Position numbers and translations under genes: made by a program. From Streptomyces sp. NBC_01294 (GTDB lineage: Bacteria > Actinomycetota > Actinomycetes > Streptomycetales > Streptomycetaceae): DNA of 64,000 bases. Under the pieces are notes generated by a model. The model searched no databases. It had not been told where the DNA came from and was given only the letters and a program-made list of their open reading frames with translations. Shown here in pieces: positions 33,496 through 43,772 of the stretch; the first letter of the stretch is position 1, and each line of letters starts with the position of its first letter. The stretch covers positions 992,001 through 1,056,000 of the forward strand of contig NZ_CP108423.1 in assembly GCF_035917235.1 (NCBI RefSeq), in the 5' to 3' direction.

Positions 33496-34419
33496 ATGCC
33501 GGAATCGCAGCCGACTCTCGAAGGCAGGGTGGCCCTCGTGGCCGGGGCGACGCGCGGCGCGGGCCGGGGCATCGCCGTCCAGCTGGGCGCGCGGGGCGCG
33601 ACCGTGTACGTGTCGGGGCGCAGCACCACGGGCAGGCGCTCGGAGTACGACCGGCCCGAGACCATCGAGGAGACCGCCGAGCTGGTCACCGCAGCGGGCG
33701 GGCGCGGGATCGCGGTGGTCGCCGACCACTTGGTGCCGGGCGAGGTCGAGGCGCTGGTCCGGCGGATCGACACCGAGGAGGGACGTCTCGACGTCCTGGT
33801 CAACGACGTCTGGGGCGGGGAGCTGCTGTTCGAGTGGGACGGCACGGTCTGGGAGCACGACCTGGACAAGGGGCTGCGGCTGATGCGCCTGGCGGTGGAG
33901 ACCCATGCCATCACCAGCCATTTCGCCGTGCCGTTGCTGCTGCGCGAGCCGGGCGGGCTGGTGGTGGAGATGACGGACGGCACCGCCGAGTACAACGCGA
34001 GCCGCTACCGGGTCTCCTTCTTCTACGACATCGCCAAGTCCTCGGTCCTGCGGATGGCGTTCGCGCTGGGGCACGAGCTGGGGCCGCGCGGCGCCACGGC
34101 GGTGGCGCTGACCCCGGGCTGGCTGCGCTCGGAGATGATGCTCGACGGCTTCGGGGTGACGGAGGCGAACTGGCGCGACGCCCTCTCCGAGGTCCCGCAC
34201 TTCGCCATTTCCGAGACCCCGTCGTACGTGGGCCGGGCGGTGGCGGCGCTCGCCGCTGACCCGGACGTGGCGCGCTGGAACGGCGGGTCCCTGTCCAGCG
34301 GGCAGCTCGCCCGGGTCTACGGCTTCACCGACCTCGACGGCAGCAGGCCGGACGCCTGGCGGTACATGGTCGAGGTCCAGGACCCGGGCCTCCCTGCGGA
34401 CCCGACCGGCTACCGGTAG
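33496..34419 (+). CDS. Short-chain dehydrogenase/reductase (DHRS1-like)
   Basis: A 307-residue Rossmann enzyme. The nucleotide-binding loop is GATRGAGRGIA, followed by YVSGRST (arginine favours NADPH). LDVLVNDVWGGE replaces the usual NNAG, and the catalytic pair lies in FYDIAKSS (YxxxK). The STTGRRSEYDRPETIEE insertion after the second strand is typical of the DHRS1-like subgroup. The gene appears leaderless: no ribosome site, and a TAGGCT -10 box sits 6 bp upstream. It follows the MFS gene by 9 bp and converges on a TetR gene. Substrate unknown. Confidence 0.85.
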   Translation: MPESQPTLEGRVALVAGATRGAGRGIAVQLGARGATVYVSGRSTTGRRSEYDRPETIEETAELVTAAGGRGIAVVADHLVPGEVEALVRRIDTEEGRLDVLVNDVWGGELLFEWDGTVWEHDLDKGLRLMRLAVETHAITSHFAVPLLLREPGGLVVEMTDGTAEYNASRYRVSFFYDIAKSSVLRMAFALGHELGPRGATAVALTPGWLRSEMMLDGFGVTEANWRDALSEVPHFAISETPSYVGRAVAALAADPDVARWNGGSLSSGQLARVYGFTDLDGSRPDAWRYMVEVQDPGLPADPTGYR

Positions 34420-34426
34420 ACCACGG

Positions 34427-34482
34427 GGCGGCGCGCCGCCGGCTCCGGCGCGGCGACGTCCAGCGCGGCGACGTCCGGCGCG
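34427..34482. terminator. Palindrome and tandem repeat between convergent genes
   Basis: A 14-bp perfect palindrome GGCGGCGCGCCGCC (34427-34440) is followed by GCGCGGCGACGTCC at 34449 and 34464 (15-bp period). It lies between the SDR stop and the TetR stop, so it may serve as a shared terminator; no U-tract. Confidence 0.4.
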
Positions 34483-34487
34483 CGGGT

Positions 34488-35249
34488 CTACCGCGCGGGC
34501 CGGGAGTCGATCAGGCGGGCGAGGCCGTCCAGGATGCACTGGAGGCCGAAGGCCCAGATCGTCTGCGGGTGGTAGCCGGCGACCGTGCTGCCGACGCGGC
34601 CCGCGAGCGGGTAGCGCTCCGGGTCGAGGGCCCGTTCCAGCAGCGGGGCGCTGACGGCCCACCACTCCTCCTGGCTCTGGCGGCTGTTGTGGTCGACGTC
34701 GTCGGCGGCGGCCAGGGCGTTCGCGTGGACGAAGCCGAGAACGTGGGCCAGGGCGGCGTCCATCTCGACGTCGGTGAGCCCGATGCCCTCGAAGGCCGCC
34801 AGCTCGTACTCGTACTTCCCGATCACTCCGGGGCCCAGCGGCGGACGGGTGACCGCCAGGTCCGCGATCCAGGGGTGCCGGGTGAGCAGGTCGCGGTTGT
34901 CGTCCGCGACGCGGGCGACCTTCACCTGCCACGGGTCCCGCGCGCCGACCGCCCGGCGTTCCATGCCCGCGTACGCCTCGTCGAGCATGAGGTCGAGCAG
35001 TTCGGCCTTGCCGGGGACGTACGTGTAGAGGGTCATCGGCGTCACGCCCAGCCGCTGGGCCAGTGCCCGCATGGTCAGCGCGGGCAGCCCCTCCTCGTCG
35101 GCGAGGCCGGTCGCGGCCCGGACCACGGCGTCCACGCTGAGGCCCTGGCGGGGGCCGCGCCGCCCGGGCTGTGCCGGCCGGCCGGGCTCGCGCCACAGCA
35201 GCTCCAGCGTGCGGACGGGGTCGCCCGCCCCACTCCGGTCCTTCGCCAT
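34488..35249 (-). CDS. TetR-family repressor divergent from the UvrA-like gene
   Basis: A 253-residue protein; the ATG has GGAGGA upstream. The helix-turn-helix (about residues 40-95) reads TMRALAQRLGVTPMTLYTYV. The C-terminal domain is the long TetR_C type seen in drug-responsive repressors, with LLTRHPWIADLAV and FVHANALAAADD. It is divergent from the UvrA-like ATPase gene across 94 bp that contain a 9-bp inverted repeat, so it very probably represses that gene and itself. The inducer would be the DNA-binding or other drug to which the ATPase responds. Confidence 0.87.
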   Translation of the reverse strand: MAKDRSGAGDPVRTLELLWREPGRPAQPGRRGPRQGLSVDAVVRAATGLADEEGLPALTMRALAQRLGVTPMTLYTYVPGKAELLDLMLDEAYAGMERRAVGARDPWQVKVARVADDNRDLLTRHPWIADLAVTRPPLGPGVIGKYEYELAAFEGIGLTDVEMDAALAHVLGFVHANALAAADDVDHNSRQSQEEWWAVSAPLLERALDPERYPLAGRVGSTVAGYHPQTIWAFGLQCILDGLARLIDSRPAR

Positions 35250-35283
35250 GCCCGGTCCTCCGCACGCTCGGCCAACAACTCAC

Positions 35284-35306
35284 TACACCGTATAGAGTAC
35301 AGTGTA
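35284..35306. promoter_or_regulatory. TetR operator between repressor and UvrA-like gene
   Basis: Arms TACACCGTA (35284-35292) and TACAGTGTA (35298-35306) are inverted with one mismatch around the 5-bp spacer TAGAG. The strip is AT-rich compared with its surroundings and contains several TATA-like hexamers. It is placed so that bound repressor would block both promoters. Confidence 0.7.
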
Positions 35307-35343
35307 CAAAATAAGCTCGAGACACCCCACCGCGAGGAGTTCC

Positions 35344-37605
<2,262 letters not shown>

Positions 37606-37655
37606 ACCCCGGGGCCGGGGCGGGCGGGGGCCGCTCCCTGGGCCGGGGGCGGCCC

Positions 37656-37673
37656 GCCGCCGGGGCCGGCGGC
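37656..37673 (+). terminator. Possible terminator after the UvrA-like gene
   Basis: The 18-bp palindrome GCCGCCGG-GG-CCGGCGGC lies 50 bp after the stop codon in a very GC-rich strip. It could fold into a short stem; there is no U-tract. Confidence 0.35.
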
Positions 37674-37718
37674 CTGATGGGCCGGTGCACGAGGGACGCC
37701 GTACGGACTCAAACCGGG

Positions 37719-37737
37719 CGTACGCACCATGCGTACG
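37719..37737. promoter_or_regulatory. Perfect 19-bp TetR operator
   Basis: CGTACGCA (37719-37726) and TGCGTACG (37730-37737) are perfect inverted arms around CCA. The right arm lies where the -35 of the downstream promoter would be, so binding would block transcription. Confidence 0.7.
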
Positions 37738-37754
37738 GCGTTCGCATCGTGAGC

Positions 37755-37760
37755 TAGTCT
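37755..37760 (+). promoter_or_regulatory. -10 element of a leaderless TetR gene
   Basis: TAGTCT ends 6 bp before the ATG at 37767. With no Shine-Dalgarno sequence between, the mRNA should begin at or beside the A of the start codon. Confidence 0.6.
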
Positions 37761-37766
37761 GGCGCC

Positions 37767-38519
37767 ATGTCAGCAGACGAGCAGCTGCTCAGTACCGCCG
37801 CGCCCGCCGTCGCCTCCGTCTGGACGCGCCCCCGCCGCAGGGAACAGCAGCCCGCGCTCAGCCGGACCGAGATCGTCGCGGCGGCCGTGCGGCTGCTCGA
37901 CGCCGAGGGCATCGAGGCGCTGAGCATGCGCAAGCTCGGCACCGGGATGGGCGCGGCCGCCACCTCCCTGTACCGGCACGTGGCCAACAAGGACGAGCTG
38001 ATCGAGCTGGTCGTGGACGAGGTCTACGGCGAATTGGAGGTGCCCCGCGCCGACACGCCGGGCGAGTGGCGCGAGGCCGTCTCCCGCAGCGGGCACAGCC
38101 TGCGCGCGATGGCCCTGCGCCACCCCTGGGTGGCGTCGGTGCTCGGCCAGGTGGGGCCGGCGCACCTCGGCCCGAACCTGATGCGCATGTCGGAGCGGAT
38201 GCTGGCGCTCTTCCAGACGGCCGGCTTCCCGGCGGGCGAGGCGGACCTCGCGATGAAGGCGGTCATCTCCTACGTCGTCGGCGCCACGACCAGCGAGGCC
38301 GCGTACCTCTCGCTGCTCGCCCGCAGCGGGCAGAGCGAGCAGGAGTGGCTGGAGAGCCTGCGCCCGGCCGCCGAACAGGCGTCGGCCGGGCACCCGTTGC
38401 CGGCCGGGGAGCACGCGGCGCAGGAGGGCCGGGACCCTCGGAAGGCACGCGAGGAGAGCTTCGACTACGGACTCCAGCGGGTCCTGGACGGCCTGCAGGC
38501 CCGGCTCGGCGGCGGCTGA
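37767..38519 (+). CDS. TetR-family regulator, leaderless
   Basis: A 250-residue protein. The helix-turn-helix region (about 30-80) reads SMRKLGTGMGAAATSLYRHVANKDEL, in two motif pieces SMRKLGTGMG and ATSLYRHVANKDEL. The C-terminal half is the TetR_C type and ends FDYGLQRVLDGLQARLG, similar to repressors of drug-efflux or hydrolase genes. It is probably translated from a leaderless mRNA and autoregulated through the perfect palindrome just upstream. No divergent or downstream partner gene is obvious: the next gene is convergent. The target may be elsewhere or only itself. Confidence 0.85.
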   Translation: MSADEQLLSTAAPAVASVWTRPRRREQQPALSRTEIVAAAVRLLDAEGIEALSMRKLGTGMGAAATSLYRHVANKDELIELVVDEVYGELEVPRADTPGEWREAVSRSGHSLRAMALRHPWVASVLGQVGPAHLGPNLMRMSERMLALFQTAGFPAGEADLAMKAVISYVVGATTSEAAYLSLLARSGQSEQEWLESLRPAAEQASAGHPLPAGEHAAQEGRDPRKAREESFDYGLQRVLDGLQARLGGG

Positions 38520-38553
38520 GCCCTGCCGGACGGGCCCAGCCGACGGCCGGGAC

Positions 38554-38603
38554 ACGGGCCGGGGCCTGGGCCGGGCCTGGGCCGGGGCCGGGGCCTGGGC
38601 CGG
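38554..38603. repeat. GC-rich near-tandem repeat between convergent genes
   Basis: Imperfect copies of the hexamer-like unit GGGCCT/GGGCCGG fill the gap between the TetR stop and the enoyl-CoA hydratase stop. Several GGCC palindromes could pair, so it may act as a two-way terminator. Confidence 0.4.
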
Positions 38604-38604
38604 A

Positions 38605-39663
38605 TTACGGCAGCCGCAGTTCGCGATCCTCCCCGAGCGGGGCGAAGAACCGCTCCACGTCCGCCCCGGAGACCTCGGCCAGGGTCGGCGGGGACCAGCG
38701 CGGAGTGCGGTCCTTGTCGACGACCTGGGCCCGGATGCCCTCCACGAGGTCGGGCGAGGCGAGCGCGTTGCAGGAGACCCGGAACTCCTGGGCCAGCACG
38801 TGCTCCAGGGTGTCGAGGGCCGCGGCCCGGCGCACGGCGGCGAGGGTGACCTTGAGGGCGGTCGGGGACTTGGCCAGGATCGTCTCCGCGGTCTCCTTGG
38901 CCGCCGGATCCCCCACGCCGAGCAGCCGCTCGACGATCTCCTCGACCGTGTCCGCCGCGTAGCAGTGGTCGATCCAGGGCCGCCGGTCGGCGAGTTCACC
39001 GGGCTCCGGCGTGGCGGCGTACCGCGGCAGCACCTCGTGGGCGGGGGCGGCGGCGAGTGCGGCGGTCAGCTCCGGCAGTCGGCCGGCGGGTACGAAGTGG
39101 TCGGCGAGCCCGCAGAGCAGGGCGTCGGCGGGGCCCACGGCGGTGCCGGTGAGGGCGAGATGGGTACCGAGCCGACCCGGGGCCCGCCCGAGCAGCCAGG
39201 TCCCTCCGACGTCGGGGACGAAGCCGATGCCGGTCTCGGGCATGGCGACGCGGGAGCGCTCGGTGACGATCCGTACGCTGCCGTGGGCCGAGACCCCGAC
39301 GCCGCCGCCCATGACGATGCCGTCCATCAGGGCCACGTACGGCTTGAGGTAGCGGGCGATGCGGGCGTTGAGCCGGTACTCGTCGCGCCAGAAGTCCGCG
39401 GAGGCGGTGTTCCCGGCCTTCGCGTCGTCGTGGATGGCGCGGATGTCGCCGCCCGCGCACAGCCCCCGCTCCCCGGCCCCGCGGATCAGGACCTGGCCGA
39501 CGGCGGGGTCCTCCTCCCAGGCGCCGAGGGCCTCGTCGATCCGCCGCACCATGGGGTGGGTGAGGGCGTTGAGGGCCCTGGGACGGTTGAGGGTGACCAC
39601 CCCGGTCCGGCCCTCGACGTGGAACTGGACGGTGTCGTCGGCATTGTCGTCTTCGGTCTTCAC
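38605..39663 (-). CDS. Enoyl-CoA hydratase/isomerase family protein, likely 3-hydroxyisobutyryl-CoA hydrolase
   Basis: A 352-residue crotonase-fold protein. GAGERGLCAGGDIRAIHDDA and MGGGVGVSAHGSVRIVTE supply the oxyanion-hole segments, and AMPETGIGFVPDVGG contains the catalytic glutamate region. The length (about 350 rather than 260) and the C-terminal block QEFRVSCNALASPDLVEGIRAQ are characteristic of 3-hydroxyisobutyryl-CoA hydrolases (valine catabolism). The GTG at 39663 has no ribosome site, and CATACT lies 7 bp upstream as a -10-like box, so it is perhaps leaderless. It is divergent from a RibD-type reductase gene across 36 bp. Confidence 0.88.
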   Translation of the reverse strand: MKTEDDNADDTVQFHVEGRTGVVTLNRPRALNALTHPMVRRIDEALGAWEEDPAVGQVLIRGAGERGLCAGGDIRAIHDDAKAGNTASADFWRDEYRLNARIARYLKPYVALMDGIVMGGGVGVSAHGSVRIVTERSRVAMPETGIGFVPDVGGTWLLGRAPGRLGTHLALTGTAVGPADALLCGLADHFVPAGRLPELTAALAAAPAHEVLPRYAATPEPGELADRRPWIDHCYAADTVEEIVERLLGVGDPAAKETAETILAKSPTALKVTLAAVRRAAALDTLEHVLAQEFRVSCNALASPDLVEGIRAQVVDKDRTPRWSPPTLAEVSGADVERFFAPLGEDRELRLP

Positions 39664-39685
39664 GCCGATCAGTATGGCCGCGGCG

Positions 39686-39691
39686 TAGGGT
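39686..39691 (+). promoter_or_regulatory. -10 element of the RibD-type reductase gene
   Basis: TAGGGT ends 8 bp before the ATG at 39700 and no Shine-Dalgarno sequence intervenes. The likely transcript has no or almost no leader. The divergent CATACT box for the hydratase lies within the same 36-bp gap. Confidence 0.5.
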
Positions 39692-39699
39692 GGCCCGGT

Positions 39700-40263
39700 A
39701 TGCGGAAGATCATCCTCATGACGCAGGTGTCCCTTGACGGATACATCGAGGGTCCCGAACGGCAGATCGACTGGCACCTCGTCGACGACGAGGTGCACCA
39801 GTACTTCAACGACGAACTCCGCTCGATGGGCGGGTTCCTGAGCGGCCGCGTCACGCACGAGCTGATGGCGGACTTCTGGCCGACGGCCGACGCCGACCCG
39901 GCGAACGCCGGGCCCACGGCGGAGTTCGCCGGCATCTGGCGGAACATGCCGAAGTACGTCTACTCGCGCACCCTGCAGCAGGCCGGCTGGAACACCACCG
40001 TCGTGCGGGACGTCGTACCGGAGGAGGTCGCCGCGCTGAAGGCGGCCCCGGGCGGCGACCTGGCCCTGAGCGGGGCGGACCTCACCGCCTCCTTCCTGCG
40101 CCACGACCTGGTGGACGCGTACCGGATCTGCGTGCACCCGGTACGGATCGGGCGCGGCAAACCGCTCTTCCCGCCCGTCGACAGCGGCCTGGTGCCGCTG
40201 CGTCTGGAGGGCACCCACACCTTCGGCAACGGCGTCGTGCGCCTGAGCTACGGCCGCCCGTAG
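39700..40263 (+). CDS. Dihydrofolate reductase/RibD C-terminal family protein
   Basis: A 187-residue protein of the RibD_C fold (KIILMTQVSLDGYIEGPE at the N-terminus, FLSGRVTHELM, then VHPVRIGRGKPLF). These NADPH-binding proteins are often annotated as dihydrofolate reductase but lack the substrate residues of true DHFR, and their actual reaction is usually unknown. Probably leaderless. Its last 16 bp overlap the 3' end of the convergent AraC gene. Confidence 0.85.
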   Translation: MRKIILMTQVSLDGYIEGPERQIDWHLVDDEVHQYFNDELRSMGGFLSGRVTHELMADFWPTADADPANAGPTAEFAGIWRNMPKYVYSRTLQQAGWNTTVVRDVVPEEVAALKAAPGGDLALSGADLTASFLRHDLVDAYRICVHPVRIGRGKPLFPPVDSGLVPLRLEGTHTFGNGVVRLSYGRP

Positions 40264-41027
40264 GTTCCGGGCGTCTGTCCGAACGCCTTGCGGAAGACAT
40301 CGATGAAGGCACTCGCCGACGACCATCCGCAGCGGTGCGCGACGGCGGTCACCGGGGTGTCCACGGCCAGCAGCTGCAGCGCCCGGTGCAGCCGCAGCTG
40401 GGTGCGCCACTGCGGGAAGGTCATGCCCAGCTCGGCGCGGAACAGCCGGCTCAGCGTCCGCTCGCCGGCCCCCGCCCCCGAGGCCGCGGCGAGCGCCGCC
40501 AGCCCCCGCTGATCGGCGGGGTCGTCGTACAGCAGCGCGCAGACCGCCCCGAGCCGCGGGTCCGCGGGGGCGGGCAGGTGCAGGGGCTGCAGCGGCGAGG
40601 CCCGCAGCTGGTCCAGGAGCACCCCGAGCAGTCGGCGGTGTTCGGGGCTGCCGTCCTCGGGGGCCCGGGTGTAGGCCAGGATCAGCTCGCGCAGCAGCGG
40701 GCCGACGGCGATGACGGCCGGCGCGTCCAGGGACAGCGGGTTGAGGCGGGTCGGCAGGCCGACGGAGTGCAGGTCGGTCCGGCCGAAGGCGCGGTGCTCG
40801 TGCACGGTTCCCGCCGGGATCCACAGGGCCCGGGTCGCGGGGGCCACCCAGGTGCCGGCATCGGTGGTGACGGACAGCACCCCCGAGCCCGCGTAGGCGA
40901 TCTGGTGGTCGTCGTGGCGGTGCGGGTCGATCCCGATGCCGGTGTCGAGCGCGCGGATGCTGGTCGCGGCCCGCGGCGTGTGACGGACGCCGTGCCGGGG
41001 GCTCGGCTGTTGGCGGTTTTTCTGCAT
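40248..41027 (-). CDS. AraC-family transcriptional regulator
   Basis: A 259-residue regulator with an N-terminal cupin ligand domain (IDPHRHDDHQIAYAGSGVL, where histidines may bind a ligand) and a C-terminal double helix-turn-helix (about 165-259; GERTLSRLFRAELGMTFPQW, then VTAVAHRCGWSSASAFIDVFRKAFG). It is divergent from the FSR-type exporter gene with only 54 bp between start codons, so it most likely controls that gene. The 3' end overlaps the neighbouring reductase gene by 16 bp. Confidence 0.9.
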   Translation of the reverse strand: MQKNRQQPSPRHGVRHTPRAATSIRALDTGIGIDPHRHDDHQIAYAGSGVLSVTTDAGTWVAPATRALWIPAGTVHEHRAFGRTDLHSVGLPTRLNPLSLDAPAVIAVGPLLRELILAYTRAPEDGSPEHRRLLGVLLDQLRASPLQPLHLPAPADPRLGAVCALLYDDPADQRGLAALAAASGAGAGERTLSRLFRAELGMTFPQWRTQLRLHRALQLLAVDTPVTAVAHRCGWSSASAFIDVFRKAFGQTPGTYGRP

Positions 41028-41081
41028 TGCCCGGCAACTTATCGGAAGCGGGCCATCCTTGGCGGCGGCGATGCTCGGTCG

Positions 41082-42428
41082 GTGAAATCACCGATCGCAA
41101 CCACTGCGCTGCGGCGCCGCACCACCGCCCTCTCGGCGGGCCACTCGTGCGTGGACGTCTACCAGGGCGCCGTCGCCGCGCTCGTGCCCTTCCTCGTGGC
41201 CGAGCGCGGGTACGGGTACGCCGCCGCCTCCGGCATCGTGCTCGCCGCCTCGCTCCTCTCCTCCGTGGTCCAGCCGCTCTTCGGGATGCTGACCGACCGG
41301 CGGCCGATGCCCTGGCTGATACCGCTGGCCACGGCCGCCGCCGGACTCGGCATCGCGCTCGTCGGGCTGGACGCCGGCTATCCCGCCACGGTGGCCGCCG
41401 TCGCGCTCTCCGGGCTGGGCGTCGCCGCCTACCACCCGGCGGCCGCCCGGCTGGTCCGCTCCCTGGCGGGCGGGGCGGCCGGGCACACGGCGATGAGCTG
41501 GTTCGCGCTGGGCGGCAACATCGGCTTCGCCTGCGCGCCGCTGCTGGTCCTCGGCGCCCTGGCGGTGCCCGGGCCGGCCGGCTGGGGTCTGCTGGCCCTC
41601 CCGGCCGCGCTCGGCGTGCTCCTCAACCGGCCGCCCGCGGGGAGCGGCGCGGACGGCTCGGCCGCCGCGGCCACCGCACGGCCGGGCAAGGCGCCCGCGA
41701 GCGCCCCGGAGGAGAACCTGCGGGCCTTCCTGCTGCTCTGCCTGGTGGTGATCGTCCGGTCCGTCGTCTTCATCGGCCTGAGCACGTTCATCGCCTTGTA
41801 CGTGCACGAGCGCGGCGGCGGTGAAACCGCCGCCGCCGTGGCCCTGTTCGCCCTGTTCGCGGGCAGCGCGGGCGGCACCCTGCTCGGCGGCCGGCTGGCC
41901 GGCCGGTGGGGACGGGCGGCCACCGTGCGCCGGGCCTACGCCGCCGCCGTGCCCGCCGTGGCCGGGCTCCTCCTCCTGCCCCTGCCCCTGGTGCCCGTCT
42001 GCGCGGCGCTCGCCGCCGCCGCGCTGTACGTGCCGTTCTCGCTCCAGGTCACCCTGGGCCAGGACTACCTCCCGACCCGCATGGGAACGGCGAGCGGGGT
42101 GACCCTCGGCCTGACCGTCAGTGTCGGCGGCCTCGCGAGCCCGCTCATCGGCGCGGCGGCGGACGCCGCCTCGCTGCGCGCCGCGCTGCTGCCGCTGGCG
42201 GCCCTGCCCGTACTGGCGTGGGCACTGGCCCGGCGCCTGCCGGAACCGGCGGCGGAACCGGCGGCGGAGGCCGAACCGGTGGAGGTCGAACCGGTGGAGG
42301 TCGAACCTCAGACCGAGCGGCAGGTCGCGCGGCGGCAGAGCGCGCCGCAGTCCGGTCCGCAGACCGACCCGCAGACCGCCCCACAGCCCGGCCCACAGAC
42401 CGGTCCGGCGTCGGGCCCGGCCGCCTGA
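41082..42428 (+). CDS. MFS exporter, fosmidomycin-resistance (FSR) type
   Basis: A 448-residue MFS protein. The N-terminus SAGHSCVDVYQGAVAALVPFLV is typical of FSR-family exporters, with GMLTDRRPMP as the loop 2-3 motif and about 12 membrane segments to residue ~385. The last ~60 residues are a hydrophilic tail of degenerate repeats (EPAAEPAAE, PVEVEPVEVEPQ, then QTDPQTAPQPGPQTGP) not needed for the fold. The GTG start lacks a ribosome site and GATGCT lies 6 bp upstream, so it may be leaderless. The divergent AraC protein is the probable regulator. The transported compound is unknown. Confidence 0.87.
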   Translation: MKSPIATTALRRRTTALSAGHSCVDVYQGAVAALVPFLVAERGYGYAAASGIVLAASLLSSVVQPLFGMLTDRRPMPWLIPLATAAAGLGIALVGLDAGYPATVAAVALSGLGVAAYHPAAARLVRSLAGGAAGHTAMSWFALGGNIGFACAPLLVLGALAVPGPAGWGLLALPAALGVLLNRPPAGSGADGSAAAATARPGKAPASAPEENLRAFLLLCLVVIVRSVVFIGLSTFIALYVHERGGGETAAAVALFALFAGSAGGTLLGGRLAGRWGRAATVRRAYAAAVPAVAGLLLLPLPLVPVCAALAAAALYVPFSLQVTLGQDYLPTRMGTASGVTLGLTVSVGGLASPLIGAAADAASLRAALLPLAALPVLAWALARRLPEPAAEPAAEAEPVEVEPVEVEPQTERQVARRQSAPQSGPQTDPQTAPQPGPQTGPASGPAA

Positions 42429-42433
42429 TCGCG

Positions 42434-43000
42434 TCAGTCGCGGGGGCGGGCCCGGTGGGCCTGCCAGGCTGCCAGGGCCTCGGAGCGGGCGCCGTCGGGG
42501 TGGCGCGCGTGCCAGGCGCGCAGGAAGCGGTTGAACTCGAACTGTGCGCCCACCTCCTGGGGTTCGGCCGCCTGCGCGCGGGTGGTGTGCCAGTGGGCGA
42601 CGGCCTCGGCGAGGGTGTGGCCCGCGTGCTGCGCGACGTACTCCCGCATGAAGGCGTCGAAGTGGAACCCGGGGCCGATCTCCCGTACGAAGTACTCCCG
42701 CAGCACCTGGCTGCACCGCTGCCCCTGCGGGATCACGGTCGCGCCGTCGACGGGGGCGGCGAGCTGACGTCCCGTGCGGCGGGTCGCGGGGGGCGCCGCG
42801 GCGGCGGGTGCGGGGAGCCCGTCGAGTGCGGCGGCGAGGCGGGCGGTGACGGCGGCCTTGCCGCCTCCCGCCGACAAGCCCATCTCCCGGGCCAGTGCAC
42901 TCAGTTCGGCCAGCGTCCAGTACCAGCGCCGCAGCTCCGTCCCGGTCAGCGCCGGCGTCAGGGCGGGCCGGATTTCCTCCGCATTCATATTCGTACTCAC
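42434..43000 (-). CDS. Small SAP-like/DUF6434-type protein
   Basis: A 188-residue protein. Residues about 10-60 look like a SAP-type DNA-binding helix pair (TGTELRRWYWTLAELSALA followed by REMGLSAGGGKAAVTARLA). The remainder (about 90-188) has REYFVREIGPGFHFDAFMR and an Arg/Trp-rich end (FLRAWHARHPDG) resembling the DUF6434 region. Function unknown; nucleic-acid binding is plausible. The GTG at 43000 is probably leaderless because TAGGAT lies 6 bp upstream, while an ATG at 42988 is an alternative. Its stop is 5 bp from the convergent MFS stop. Confidence 0.75.
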   Translation of the reverse strand: MSTNMNAEEIRPALTPALTGTELRRWYWTLAELSALAREMGLSAGGGKAAVTARLAAALDGLPAPAAAAPPATRRTGRQLAAPVDGATVIPQGQRCSQVLREYFVREIGPGFHFDAFMREYVAQHAGHTLAEAVAHWHTTRAQAAEPQEVGAQFEFNRFLRAWHARHPDGARSEALAAWQAHRARPRD

Positions 43001-43006
43001 GTTCCC

Positions 43007-43012
43007 ATCCTA
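43007..43012 (-). promoter_or_regulatory. -10 element of the leaderless SAP-like gene
   Basis: Read on the minus strand, TAGGAT ends 6 bp before the GTG start at 43000. No ribosome site is present between them. Confidence 0.55.
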
Positions 43013-43061
43013 GGCGAGGCGCCGGGCACAACGGACCGATCGGCCCACCCGTAAAGCAGCC

Positions 43062-43091
43062 TTGTGAATGTGACTACATGTCACCTATTGT
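43062..43091 (+). promoter_or_regulatory. Promoter of the isochorismatase-like gene
   Basis: TTGTGA (43062-43067) and TATTGT (43086-43091) are separated by 18 bp in a strip that is AT-rich for this genome. The predicted start near 43098 leaves a leader of about 50 nt with GGAGGAG before the ATG at 43149. Confidence 0.5.
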
Positions 43092-43148
43092 CCCTATATG
43101 TTCGCAAGCGCCGCAGGCCCGGGCACGGGCGGATCCGGAGGAGACCGC

Positions 43149-43748
43149 ATGACCGACGACCCGAACCACCACCTCACCCTGGGCGGCGACACCGCCCTCG
43201 TCCTCATCGACCTCCAGACGGGCATCCTGGGCCTGCCCACCACCAGACCGGCCCCCGAGATCCTCAAGAGGGGCATCGCGCTCGCCGAGGCGTTCCGCGC
43301 CCACCGACTGCCCGTGGTGCTGGTCAAGGTGGCCTGGTCCCCCGACGGCGGCGACCTGCCCACCGTCAACGTGGACCGCCCGGGTCCGGCCGCCGCCCCG
43401 CCCGCCGCGTTCTCCGAGATCCCCGCCGAACTCGCCGCCCTCGGGGACGTGGTCGTCACCAAGCGCCACTGGGGCGCCTTCACCGGGACCGAGCTCGACC
43501 TCCAGCTGCGCCGCCGCGGCATCCACCGCATCGTGCTGGCCGGCATCTCCACCAGCGTCGGCGTCGAGTCCACCGCCCGTACGGCGTGGGAGCTCAGCTA
43601 CGACCTGGTCTTCCCGGAGGACGCCACCGCCGACACCGACCCCGACTCCCACACGCACACCTTCGGCAAGATCTTCCCGCGCATCGGCAAGGTCAGCACC
43701 ACGGACGAGGTCATCGCGTCCCTGGGGACCGGCGATTCCCATTTTTAG
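43149..43748 (+). CDS. Isochorismatase-like hydrolase without the catalytic cysteine
   Basis: A 199-residue cysteine-hydrolase-fold protein. ATG with GGAGGAG upstream; an upstream in-frame ATG at 43098 coincides with the predicted transcription start and is less likely. The family triad should be Asp (ALVLIDLQTG), Lys (VVTKRHWGAF) and Cys. The Cys position is glycine in GISTSVGVESTA, as in EntB/PhzD-type isochorismatases, which cleave a vinyl ether without a cysteine. It is therefore probably not an amidase. Its TAG stop is the first triplet of a perfect 16-bp operator that controls the next gene. Confidence 0.82.
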   Translation: MTDDPNHHLTLGGDTALVLIDLQTGILGLPTTRPAPEILKRGIALAEAFRAHRLPVVLVKVAWSPDGGDLPTVNVDRPGPAAAPPAAFSEIPAELAALGDVVVTKRHWGAFTGTELDLQLRRRGIHRIVLAGISTSVGVESTARTAWELSYDLVFPEDATADTDPDSHTHTFGKIFPRIGKVSTTDEVIASLGTGDSHF

Positions 43749-43765
43749 GTCAGCTGACCTAGAAT
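43746..43765 (+). promoter_or_regulatory. Perfect 16-bp operator palindrome overlapping a leaderless promoter
   Basis: TAGGTCAGCTGACCTA (43746-43761) is a perfect palindrome. Its last two bases begin the -10 hexamer TAGAAT (43760-43765), which lies 7 bp before the ATG at 43773, and its first three are the stop codon of the previous gene. Probably bound by the TetR encoded two genes downstream. Confidence 0.75.
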
Positions 43766-43772
43766 CTGCGTC

